Below, piece by piece: positions 45,447-53,548 of a stretch of DNA of 64,000 nucleotides. The stretch lies in contig JAOACY010000013.1 in NCBI GenBank assembly GCA_026417615.1, forward strand, positions 1 to 64,000, read 5' to 3'. The DNA comes from Clostridia bacterium (lineage in GTDB: Bacteria; Bacillota; Clostridia; Acetivibrionales; JAFADI01). How positions within the stretch are numbered: the first letter of the stretch is position 1; each line of letters opens with the position of its first letter. The notes beneath the pieces are model-generated. The model saw nothing but the letters and a program-made list of their open reading frames with translations, did not search any database and was not told the DNA's origin. Both the position numbers and the translations under genes were made by a program.

Positions 45447-46298
45447 ATGGGCGAATACAGATTCTGCACATCCGAGACGGCCTGGTGCCCCGGATGCGGC
45501 GATCACAACATACTGGAGGCTTTAAGGGAAGCTCTGGAACGGACGGGAAAACAACCTCACGAGGTTCTGGTGGTTGGCGGGATAGGCCAGGCGGCTAAGA
45601 CTCCGCAATACATCAATACAAACGGATTTTGCGGATTGCATGGAAGAGCTGTCCCGCCTGCCTTTGCAGCAAAGGTGGCAAATAGGGACCTTACCGTTAT
45701 TATTGACTCCGGTGACGGCGATACCTATGGCGAAGGCGGAAACCACTTCATTCACAATATAAGAAGGAATGCAGATATTAAGCATTTCGTGCATGACAAC
45801 CAGATATACGGGCTTACGAAAGGTCAGGCTTCACCAACTACGGATTTGGGGCATATAACAGAGGTGCAGCCCTTCGGAACGGTTAATGAGCCTATGAATC
45901 CCCTTGTACTTGCGCTTTCTCTTGGTGCGGGATTTGTTGCCAGGGCCTTCAGCGGAGACAAGGATCATCTTGTTTCGGTAATGCTTGAGGCCATAAATTA
46001 TAAAGGATATGCACTTGTGGATATACTTCAGCCTTGTGTAAGCTTCAATAAAATAAACACTTTCCAGTGGTACAGCAAGAGAGTTTACAAGCTTGATGAG
46101 GCTTATGACAGCTCAGATAAAAGGGCAGCTTTCGAAAAGGCGGCGGAATGGGGAGAAAGGATACCTATTGGGGTTATATATAAGGCGGAAAAACCTACCT
46201 ACCATGACAAGATTGAATTTTTAAGGGAAGGCCCCCCGCTTGTAGACAGACCTGTAAATATGGACAAAATAAAGGGGTTAATGGAAGACTTTAAATAG
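45447..46298 (+). CDS. 2-Oxoacid:acceptor oxidoreductase, beta (TPP) subunit (KOR type)
   Basis: A 283-residue subunit, the partner of the gamma-alpha fusion. It shows WCPGCGDHNILEA near residue 13, GRAVPPAFAAKVAN, the TPP site from DSGDGDTYGEGGNHF to DNQIYGLTKGQASPT, and the C-terminal NTFQWYSKRVY segment of the family. ATTGGAGG precedes ATG 45447. Normally the two genes are nearly contiguous; here they are 242 bases apart because of the repeat element. Confidence 0.93.
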   Translation: MGEYRFCTSETAWCPGCGDHNILEALREALERTGKQPHEVLVVGGIGQAAKTPQYINTNGFCGLHGRAVPPAFAAKVANRDLTVIIDSGDGDTYGEGGNHFIHNIRRNADIKHFVHDNQIYGLTKGQASPTTDLGHITEVQPFGTVNEPMNPLVLALSLGAGFVARAFSGDKDHLVSVMLEAINYKGYALVDILQPCVSFNKINTFQWYSKRVYKLDEAYDSSDKRAAFEKAAEWGERIPIGVIYKAEKPTYHDKIEFLREGPPLVDRPVNMDKIKGLMEDFK

Positions 46299-46388
46299 GT
46301 CATTTATTTATTATACTGTTTTATTGTATAATGATGTGGTATATATCTATCGATTAAAGCCCATACTGATTTTACAGGGAGGTAATTT

Positions 46389-46982
46389 ATGAATAGCTTA
46401 AAGGGAACGAAGACGTTGGAAAATCTCATGAAGGCTTTTGCGGGAGAATCCCAGGCAAGAAACAGATATACCTACTATGCTTCAGTCGCCAACAAGGAAG
46501 GCTACAGACAGATCGAGGCAATATTTATCGAAACCGCGGAAAATGAAAAAGAGCATGCCAAAAGGTTTTACAAGCTTCTTATGGCGGGGCTTGATGGAGA
46601 GCTGCCAGCCGCGGTGGAAATAAATGCGGCATATCCTGTTGCCCAGGGAACAACCCTTGACAATCTTAAGGCGGCAGCCTCAGGCGAAAACGAAGAGTGG
46701 ACAGAGCTTTACCCCAAATTTGCTGAAGTAGCTTCACAGGAAGGTTTCCCTGAAGCAGCCGCTGCTTTCAGGCTCATTGCATCTATTGAGGCGCATCACG
46801 AAGCAAGATACAATAAGCTGGCTCAAAACATCATAAACGGCACTGTGTTCAAAAAGGCCGAAAAGGTTGCGTGGAAGTGCAGAAACTGCGGATATGTGCA
46901 CGAGGGAGAGGAAGCCCCGGACGTATGCCCGGCTTGTCAGCATCCAAAGGCACACTTCGAGGTAGCTGCGGAGAATTATTGA
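46389..46982 (+). CDS. Rubrerythrin
   Basis: A 197-residue non-haem di-iron protein that reduces peroxide in anaerobes. The ferritin-like domain carries the iron ligands ([19 protein letters not shown] and [10 protein letters not shown]), and the C-terminal rubredoxin domain has CRNCGYVH and [11 protein letters not shown] with four cysteines for one iron. GGGAGG precedes ATG 46389; a strong terminator follows, so it is likely its own transcription unit. Confidence 0.96.
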   Translation: MNSLKGTKTLENLMKAFAGESQARNRYTYYASVANKEGYRQIEAIFIETAENEKEHAKRFYKLLMAGLDGELPAAVEINAAYPVAQGTTLDNLKAAASGENEEWTELYPKFAEVASQEGFPEAAAAFRLIASIEAHHEARYNKLAQNIINGTVFKKAEKVAWKCRNCGYVHEGEEAPDVCPACQHPKAHFEVAAENY

Positions 46983-46992
46983 CAAGCGGCAT

Positions 46993-47029
46993 AAAAAAGG
47001 CTGGTTAAAGCAAACCCAGCCTTTTTTTT
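46993..47029 (+). terminator. Terminator after rubrerythrin
   Basis: AAAAAGGCTGG pairs with CCAGCCTTTTT, followed by further T residues. Confidence 0.9.
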
Positions 47030-47064
47030 AGCTCTTAAAGTCAATCAACGCTCAATTTTACTAC

Positions 47065-47094
47065 TTGACTCAAGAGCTGATTTTGTAATAAAAT
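47065..47094 (+). promoter_or_regulatory. Promoter for tRNA-Ala
   Basis: TTGACT (47065-47070) and TAAAAT (47089-47094) are 18 bases apart, about 20 bases before the tRNA. Confidence 0.6.
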
Positions 47095-47113
47095 TGTTCT
47101 TGCAAGCATTTTT

Positions 47114-47188
47114 GGGGCTATAACTCAGCGGGAGAGTGCCACACTGGCAGTGTGGAAGTCGAGAGTTCAAATCTCTTTAGCTCCACCA
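47114..47188 (+). tRNA. tRNA-Ala (anticodon GGC)
   Basis: Complete cloverleaf with acceptor GGGGCTA/TAGCTCC containing the G3-U70 pair that specifies alanine, anticodon stem CCACA/TGTGG with loop CTGGCAG (anticodon GGC), T arm GAGAG/CTCTT with loop TTCAAAT, discriminator A and encoded CCA. Confidence 0.95.
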
Positions 47189-47204
47189 TCAATTTTATAA
47201 ACAC

Positions 47205-47241
47205 AAATGCCATACGGATTTGACTGTATGGCATTTATGTT
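47205..47241 (+). terminator. Terminator after tRNA-Ala
   Basis: AAATGCCATAC pairs with GTATGGCATTT (11 bp, 10-base loop); the following bases are ATGTTTAT. Confidence 0.6.
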
Positions 47242-47446
47242 TATGTAGGTATTTCTTTTGCATTTTGTCCTTCAGTTTCATAGATGACAACACAAATCTT
47301 TATAATAATCAGAAGTTAAATATAAATGCCTGGTAATGAAATGTTTTGCACAACAATATCCGGGTATAAATATAAAAGCTTGTTTGACAGTCAATAATAA
47401 GCAAATGCTTTTGAAACAGCCAAATTAATTGCCAGGGGGTATGGAT

Positions 47447-49018
47447 GTGGGTAAGAAGGTAGTTGTTGTGGGAGCAGGCCCGGGCGGGCTGACAGCAGGA
47501 ATGCTGCTTGCTCATAATGGTTACGATGTTCATATATATGAGAAGAATGATTATGTAGGCGGAAGAAATGGGAGAATTGAGCTTGGCGAATTCAAGTTTG
47601 ATATTGGACCTACCTTCTTAATGCTGCCTGAAGTACTAGAGGATATTTTCCGATTTACAGGAAGAAATCTGAATGATTATCTGGAAATGAAAGAAATTGA
47701 GCCTTTATACCGCCTCAGGTTTCACGGGAAGCTTGATTTTTATCCTTCAAGGGACAAAAAATACATGAAAGACCAGATTGAAAAGCTCTTCCCGGGCGAT
47801 GAAAACGGCTATGAATATTATATGGAGAAGGAAAAGGTCAAATTTGAAAGGATTTTTAATTGTCTGAAGATTCCCTATGACAGATTTATTCATTTTTTCC
47901 GTCCTGCTTTTCTTAAGGCAATTCCTAAGCTTGACATTGGGAAAAGCCTATACGGGAAGTTGTCAGAGTACTTCAAGCACGAAGAAATGAGAATTGCTAT
48001 GACGTTTCAATCCAAGTACCTGGGCATGTCCCCTTGGAACTGCCCGGGCGCCTTTACCATACTTTCCTATATCGAACACAGCGGAGGCATATTTCATCCT
48101 GTTGGCGGCCTAAATACAATTTCTGAGGCTATGGCAAGGATTGTGAAAGAGGAGGGAGGAAGCATTCATCTGTCAACCCCTGTCAATGAAGTTATTGTTG
48201 AAAATGGCAAAGCAAAAGGTGTATATCTGGAAAACGGGGAAAGGATAATGGCTGACTATGTGGTAATTAATGCAGATTTTGCCCATGCCATGACTCATAT
48301 TGTCAGGGAAGAAAACCGCAAAAAGTACACAGACAAAGATTTAAGCAGACGTGATTATTCCTGTTCTACCTTCATGCTGTATCTTGGGCTTGACAAAGAG
48401 TATGACATTACGCATCATAATATTATTTTTGCTAAAGACTACAGGAAGAATGTTGAGGAAATTGCAAAAACCAAGGTGATATCCAACGACCCTTCCTTCT
48501 ACATTCACAATGCTTCGATTACAGACCCTACCCTTGCGCCAAAGGGCAAGTCCTCGCTTTACGTGCTTGTGCCTGTTCCAAACAACTCGAGCGGAATAGA
48601 CTGGGATGCCCATAAAGAGAGCTTCAGAAGGCTTGTGCTTGATAAAATAAAGGAAAAAACAGAGCTGAAAGATATTGAAAAGTATATAGTTGTTGAAAAA
48701 GTGATAACTCCGCTTGACTGGGAGAGAGAATACGGAGTATACAAGGGAGCGACGTTCAACCTCAGCCATAAACTCACTCAAATGCTCTATTTCAGGCCCC
48801 ATAACAAATTCCAGGAATTTAAAAGCTGTTATATTGTAGGCGGAGGAACCCACCCGGGCAGCGGACTGCCCACAATTTATGAATCTGGAAGAATATCGGC
48901 CAATTTAATACTACAAGACGGCAAAATGGGCCTGGGCTATAATTATTTTGATGTATTTGAGAATAGCTTTAGGGGCGGAACTGGAAGAAATTCGAGTCCT
49001 AAAAAGGTGACATTATGA
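47447..49018 (+). CDS. CrtI-like FAD-dependent oxidoreductase (phytoene desaturase family)
   Basis: A 523-residue flavoprotein. The amino end has the dinucleotide fold VVVGAGPGGLTAGMLLAHNGY and the second segment GGRNGRIELGEFKFDIGP; the C terminus has the family's FAD motif GGGTHPGSGLPTIYESGRIS. The family includes carotenoid desaturases and related isomerases, but no phytoene synthase is nearby, so the substrate is unknown. GTG 47447 is well spaced from AGGGGG at 47434-47439; ATG 47441 is too close. It overlaps the next gene by 4 bases, which points to translational coupling. Confidence 0.85.
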   Translation: MGKKVVVVGAGPGGLTAGMLLAHNGYDVHIYEKNDYVGGRNGRIELGEFKFDIGPTFLMLPEVLEDIFRFTGRNLNDYLEMKEIEPLYRLRFHGKLDFYPSRDKKYMKDQIEKLFPGDENGYEYYMEKEKVKFERIFNCLKIPYDRFIHFFRPAFLKAIPKLDIGKSLYGKLSEYFKHEEMRIAMTFQSKYLGMSPWNCPGAFTILSYIEHSGGIFHPVGGLNTISEAMARIVKEEGGSIHLSTPVNEVIVENGKAKGVYLENGERIMADYVVINADFAHAMTHIVREENRKKYTDKDLSRRDYSCSTFMLYLGLDKEYDITHHNIIFAKDYRKNVEEIAKTKVISNDPSFYIHNASITDPTLAPKGKSSLYVLVPVPNNSSGIDWDAHKESFRRLVLDKIKEKTELKDIEKYIVVEKVITPLDWEREYGVYKGATFNLSHKLTQMLYFRPHNKFQEFKSCYIVGGGTHPGSGLPTIYESGRISANLILQDGKMGLGYNYFDVFENSFRGGTGRNSSPKKVTL

Positions 49019-50223
49019 ATGTCATTAGCTTCATAGACCTAATAAGAGAAATATTCTATAAGAAGAAGCCTGATATTGAAAAAATCCAGAAAAAGGGCCT
49101 TTTGGCAGTAAAAATAGCCCAGACCTTTGCGCTTCGCATTGATTTCCTTGATGAACACAAATGCTATGAACTTTCAAAACTATTTAACCATGTAGAAAAA
49201 ATCCCTTCAGAAAGCATAGACAAATTAATTGAAAAATATATGGGACAGCATTGGCTGGAACGGAATTTTCAAAGCTTTAATAAAGAAAGCTTTGCCAGTG
49301 CCTCGATAGGTCAGGTGCATGAAGGTGTCCTAAGGTCAGGGGAACGTGTAGCTGTGAAAATTATCAAACATAATTTCAAACAAAGGTTCGAGAAGGATGT
49401 TCAAAGTGTTTTGCAGCTTTTTAAATGGATTATACGGTTTTATCCCAAGCTTGCCAAGGTAGCTGACCCGGTGGGCATTTTAAACAGTATAAGAGCGTTT
49501 ACGCTGGATGAGCTGGATCTTCGCAATGAGCTGAGAAACAGAAATCTTTTATTTGAAATTTGGGAGCAAAACCGAAACAGGGTTGACCTGTCTAGGCTTA
49601 AATTTATCAATATCAAGCCGGAATTAACCGGGGAGAATATAATGGTTTCGGAGTATATAGAGGGGGAAACCTTTGATAAGCTGTTGGCGGAAAAGAAAAT
49701 GCCTTACGACATACTGCTGGAACTATTTCATATTCATGGCTTCTACATATTCGGCATTGGCATTTTCCATGGGGATATCCATCCGGGGAATATAATTCTG
49801 CAGGGGCAGGACATTTGCTTTGTAGATTGCGGCGCAATCGGAAGGGTTGGTGAAAGGCTGCGAAAAGGCTTGTTTCATTTTATGGAGAGCTTAAGCATGT
49901 ATGAATTCAGACAATGCGCCTACTGGCTTAATCAGATGTCAGAAGTGACTCTTGAAGGAAACAGCTACAAAGCCTATGAAGAAAAGCTGCTAAAGCTGTA
50001 TGAAGATTTTGAAAACGCAACCGTATCACAAGTCAGCCTTACAAAGAGGATGATGGAGACAATAAAGCTTGGGGTAAACTCAGGCATGAGCTTTGAGCAG
50101 GGCATGTTTCCGATAATAAAAAGCTTGATGTACATGGACGGCATGGTGCTAAGGTGCAATCCCCAAGCTGTGTTGATGAAGGATATGAGAAGGTATATAG
50201 AGGAATTCAAGCGTTTTGTGTAA
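49015..50223 (+). CDS. ABC1/UbiB-like atypical kinase
   Basis: A 402-residue protein of the UbiB/ADCK atypical kinase family. The KxGQ-like signature reads KIAQTFALR (glycine replaced by alanine), the nucleotide loop is ASASIGQVHEG, the lysine lies in VAVKII, the catalytic loop is HGDIHPGNI, and the metal site is VDCGAIG. The final ~100 residues are helical without an obvious membrane anchor. UbiB proteins act in isoprenoid-lipid metabolism, which would fit the CrtI-like neighbour. Function is inferred. Confidence 0.85.
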   Translation: MNVISFIDLIREIFYKKKPDIEKIQKKGLLAVKIAQTFALRIDFLDEHKCYELSKLFNHVEKIPSESIDKLIEKYMGQHWLERNFQSFNKESFASASIGQVHEGVLRSGERVAVKIIKHNFKQRFEKDVQSVLQLFKWIIRFYPKLAKVADPVGILNSIRAFTLDELDLRNELRNRNLLFEIWEQNRNRVDLSRLKFINIKPELTGENIMVSEYIEGETFDKLLAEKKMPYDILLELFHIHGFYIFGIGIFHGDIHPGNIILQGQDICFVDCGAIGRVGERLRKGLFHFMESLSMYEFRQCAYWLNQMSEVTLEGNSYKAYEEKLLKLYEDFENATVSQVSLTKRMMETIKLGVNSGMSFEQGMFPIIKSLMYMDGMVLRCNPQAVLMKDMRRYIEEFKRFV

Positions 50224-50361
50224 TTGAGGCTTTCATATGTCTGATTCCAACAAAATAGTATTTAATGCCTATTTATATGTACGAATGCAAATGGTATAAT
50301 ATAGAAACATAAATACTAATGTATTTTTGTGTAGTATTATAGTTTAATTTGGAGGTGTATT

Positions 50362-51765
50362 ATGAAGTCTTTGAAATTACAAGCGCTTATAGCTTTATTT
50401 GCTCTATTAATTCTTGTTTTCCCTGAAGCAGGCCTTGCACAGCATAATGAAGGAAAAACTGCCTTTAAAGATCTTCCTTCGGGGCATTGGGCATATGAGG
50501 CTATACAGAAAATGGTTGAAAAAGGAATAATAAACGGCTATGCGGATAATACCTACAGACCTGACAATATTGTTTCAAGAGCGGATTTTGCCAAGCTTAT
50601 GGTTTTGTCTCTTGGACTTGATGCAACGAATCCTGGGAAGAGCACCTTTCTTGATGTCGGTACAAGCCATTGGGCGAATAAATATGTTGAAAGGGCAAAG
50701 TATTACCTTACCGGCTTCAGAACATCCAGCGGCGATTATTTCAAGCCGGAGGACCCTGCTGTGAGAGAGGATATGGCTGTTGCCCTGGTAAAAGCAAGAA
50801 AACTGGAAAATGACGATTATGACGAAAGCCTTCTTGATGTTTTTAATGATAAGGAAGGCATATCTCCTAAGTTGAAAAAATATGTTGCCTTGGCAGTAAA
50901 GCATGGAATTATGAAGGGAAATGCTCTTGCGGACTCTACAAAGAAGGCTTTTAATCCTCAAGGGTCTTTGACAAGAGCCCAGGCGGCCGTTCTGCTTTAT
51001 AACGTTATGAATAGCTCACAAGAGAAAGTAACTTATGAAAATGTGGAAGAAAACAATGCATCTAATCTTGAACTGCAGGACGAAGAAAGCTCTGTACAGT
51101 ATACTATTCCAAAGGTTTCCGGCAATATTGAAAACGGGAAAATCGTATTAAGGTGGAATGCGGTAAAAGACAGAAGGTTCAGATATTATAAAGTTGTAGT
51201 TTCAAAGAACAATCCATATCCGTCATATCCTGAGGACGGTTATTTATATTGCATTGAGGACAGTAACACCACATATGCTGTAATAGACAACAGAGAAGCT
51301 TATAACGGCGGGGATTTCGGAAGCTATCTGATACCAGGGCAAAAATATTATTTCAGCGTAACTGTGGTTTATGAAGATGTGAAGCTAAGAGGAAATGTAA
51401 TTCAAATAGCATATCCAGTTAATGCATCAAATGCATCCTCAAGCTTTCAGGCTCCGGTGGTTAATGTGAAAGCAGTTGACGGAAAGGTACTTATAAGCTG
51501 GAATACAATCAACGACAGCAGGCTCCAAGGCTATAAAATAGTTATCTCAAAAAACAACCCGACACCCAAATATCCTGAAGACGGTTATCAGCAATGGATA
51601 ACAGATAAAAACAGGAACAACTGGGTTGTACAGGCCGGTGACTGCTATAACGGGGGTGACTTCGGGGAAAAGCTGGTTAAAGGACAGGCATATTACTTTA
51701 GCGTAACAGCGGTTTATAATGGAGCGAAAGTAAGAGGAAATGCTGTAAGCGTGCGTGTTCCATAA
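50362..51765 (+). CDS. SLH-domain surface protein with two FN3-like repeats
   Basis: A 467-residue exported protein: signal peptide (about residues 1-26), three S-layer homology domains (about 34-215; HWAYEAIQKMVEKGIINGYAD, SRADFAKLM, HWANKYVERAK, TRAQAAVLLYNVM), a short linker, and two related fibronectin-III-like repeats (about 252-350 and 362-467). Both repeats share SKNNP-P-YPEDGY, YNGGDFG, GQ-YYFSV-VY and RGN. SLH domains fix it to cell-wall polymers. GGAGGTG precedes ATG 50362. The next gene begins 3 bases after its stop codon. Confidence 0.88.
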   Translation: MKSLKLQALIALFALLILVFPEAGLAQHNEGKTAFKDLPSGHWAYEAIQKMVEKGIINGYADNTYRPDNIVSRADFAKLMVLSLGLDATNPGKSTFLDVGTSHWANKYVERAKYYLTGFRTSSGDYFKPEDPAVREDMAVALVKARKLENDDYDESLLDVFNDKEGISPKLKKYVALAVKHGIMKGNALADSTKKAFNPQGSLTRAQAAVLLYNVMNSSQEKVTYENVEENNASNLELQDEESSVQYTIPKVSGNIENGKIVLRWNAVKDRRFRYYKVVVSKNNPYPSYPEDGYLYCIEDSNTTYAVIDNREAYNGGDFGSYLIPGQKYYFSVTVVYEDVKLRGNVIQIAYPVNASNASSSFQAPVVNVKAVDGKVLISWNTINDSRLQGYKIVISKNNPTPKYPEDGYQQWITDKNRNNWVVQAGDCYNGGDFGEKLVKGQAYYFSVTAVYNGAKVRGNAVSVRVP

Positions 51766-51768
51766 ACT

Positions 51769-52893
51769 ATGATAAACTATTATGCCGCTTATTCAACACA
51801 GGCAATGCTTATGATAGCAGCAGCCATTGCCTGTGTAATCCTCGGAGCCTTTTTATGTGCATATTTGTTTGTTAAAGCGGAAAAAAGCTTGCTATTATGG
51901 GTCGTAATTGTTGAGTTGACGGTTTTCTTAACCCTTCCTGTTTTAGGGGTGATGTCACTTGTTTCTCCGACTCTTGAATTGCGGAACTTGTATATTGCTT
52001 CGCAGCGATTTGCTGCTCTTTTGGCTGCCGCCCTGCTGCTTTGCATTTTTTCCTGGATGCATCGCCATGGCGGCAGGCTTATGCATTATTCTGCGTATGC
52101 CCTGGTTTTCCTTACAAATATTTTTTGTATTTATTGCTTATTTGAAAACAAATCAGTTATATTGCAGGGCTTTGTAAATGTTGTGGATTTCGCCGTATTC
52201 ATTTTTTTCCTTTTGCTGACCAGACAGCATTTATTTGTTGAGCTTTCTCCGGTATCCATAGACAATTTCATGAACGAGCTTGATCATGACATCATACTGA
52301 TATTTGAAAAAAGCGGCAAGCTGATAGATGCAAACAGCCTGGCAAGAAAATCGTGGGCATTCCTTCAGGACGGGCTTGCAATAAATGATTTTTTTATAAG
52401 CTTGAATAAGCATACGGTTTCAAAAAAGTTTATTGAAAAAAATGGTCTTTTGCAGCATGAAGAGGTTGCAATTAAGTCATTTGATGGCATAAGGCACTAC
52501 CAATACAGTTTATGTGAGGTAAAGGATAAAAAAGGAGCAATTCAGGCTACAGTGCTGATTTTCCATGACATCACAGAAAAAACGGTGCTTGAAGGCGAAT
52601 TGAAGGCAAAAAATGAACAGCTTGAAAAAACCAATATCAAGCTTAATGCTTTTCTGGATACCTCAGAAAGGCTTTTGGAAGAAGAACAAAAGGAAAAAGC
52701 CGCAAAAGATTTAAAGGAGGTTCTAAGTGTCAAAATTGAAAAGCTGTTTTCAGAAATTGAAGCAGTATCCTTTGATAATAAAAATGATAAATTACCGAAT
52801 TTGATTGACAAATGCAGGGAAATAATGTCAGGAATACGCCTTGCTATGCAAAAACTAATTCAGGATGGGAGAAGGGACGAGGAAAATGCTTAA
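51769..52893 (+). CDS. Membrane sensor with PAS domain but no kinase domain
   Basis: A 374-residue protein with five to six membrane segments (residues ~10-150) in the layout of the seven-helix histidine-kinase input module, then a PAS-like domain (about 163-275; NELDHDIILIFEKSGKLIDAN and LIFHDITEKTVLEGEL), then a coiled coil (about 280-325) and a helical tail. No phosphoacceptor His box and no HATPase domain can be found. It is followed by a response regulator that overlaps its stop codon, so both proteins are made together. It may sense a signal and pass it by protein contact (inference). Confidence 0.7.
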   Translation: MINYYAAYSTQAMLMIAAAIACVILGAFLCAYLFVKAEKSLLLWVVIVELTVFLTLPVLGVMSLVSPTLELRNLYIASQRFAALLAAALLLCIFSWMHRHGGRLMHYSAYALVFLTNIFCIYCLFENKSVILQGFVNVVDFAVFIFFLLLTRQHLFVELSPVSIDNFMNELDHDIILIFEKSGKLIDANSLARKSWAFLQDGLAINDFFISLNKHTVSKKFIEKNGLLQHEEVAIKSFDGIRHYQYSLCEVKDKKGAIQATVLIFHDITEKTVLEGELKAKNEQLEKTNIKLNAFLDTSERLLEEEQKEKAAKDLKEVLSVKIEKLFSEIEAVSFDNKNDKLPNLIDKCREIMSGIRLAMQKLIQDGRRDEENA

Positions 52894-53548
52894 AATAGCT
52901 ATAGCTGATGATCAGGTATTGCTTAGGGAAATGCTTAAAATGGTGCTTTCGTCTGACAATGAATTTGAGATTGCAGGCCTTGCCGGCGACGGAGAGGAAA
53001 TTTTGGATATTTGCCGACGGAACAAGCCGGACATTGTGCTTCTTGACATTAAAATGCCTTTTAAGGATGGCTTTTTTGCACTGGATAGCATAAAAAATGA
53101 AATGCCTGACATTAAAGTAATTATGCTGACTACCTTCGGAGACGAGCGAAATGTGCTGGAGGCTTATAAAAAAGGAGCGAACGGCTATGTTTTAAAAGAC
53201 ATAAAGCCTGAGCTGCTGATAAAAACCATTAAGTGCGTTTCCGAGGGGCTTTTTATTATGCAGGATGAAATAGCAGGACTTGTACGAAAGCGAATTAAGC
53301 TTCCTGCTGCTAAAAAAACAATTGAGCATGAAGCATATGAGCAATTTTATGACAAGTACGGCCTTGACGCTGTTGACAGGAAGATTGTGAGGCTTTTGAC
53401 AGACGGCAAGAGCAATAAAGAAATAGGAGAGGCTATTAATTATTCTGAAGGCTCGGTAAAAAACAGGATATCCCGTATCCTGGACGCAACCGGATTGAAG
53501 GACCGTACACAAATTGCGGTTTTCGCATTGCAAAACAATATTATTTGA
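52886..53548 (+). CDS. NarL/LuxR-type response regulator
   Basis: A 220-residue two-component regulator: receiver domain (about 1-120) with the acidic pair in IADDQ, phosphoacceptor Asp in IVLLDIKMP and Lys in VLKDIKP, followed by a LuxR-type helix-turn-helix (about 155-215; LLTDGKSNKEIGEAINYSEGSV split over its two helices, then RISRILDATGL). ATG 52886 overlaps the previous stop codon. Its 3' end overlaps the convergent kinase gene by 8 bases. Confidence 0.9.
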   Translation: MLKIAIADDQVLLREMLKMVLSSDNEFEIAGLAGDGEEILDICRRNKPDIVLLDIKMPFKDGFFALDSIKNEMPDIKVIMLTTFGDERNVLEAYKKGANGYVLKDIKPELLIKTIKCVSEGLFIMQDEIAGLVRKRIKLPAAKKTIEHEAYEQFYDKYGLDAVDRKIVRLLTDGKSNKEIGEAINYSEGSVKNRISRILDATGLKDRTQIAVFALQNNII

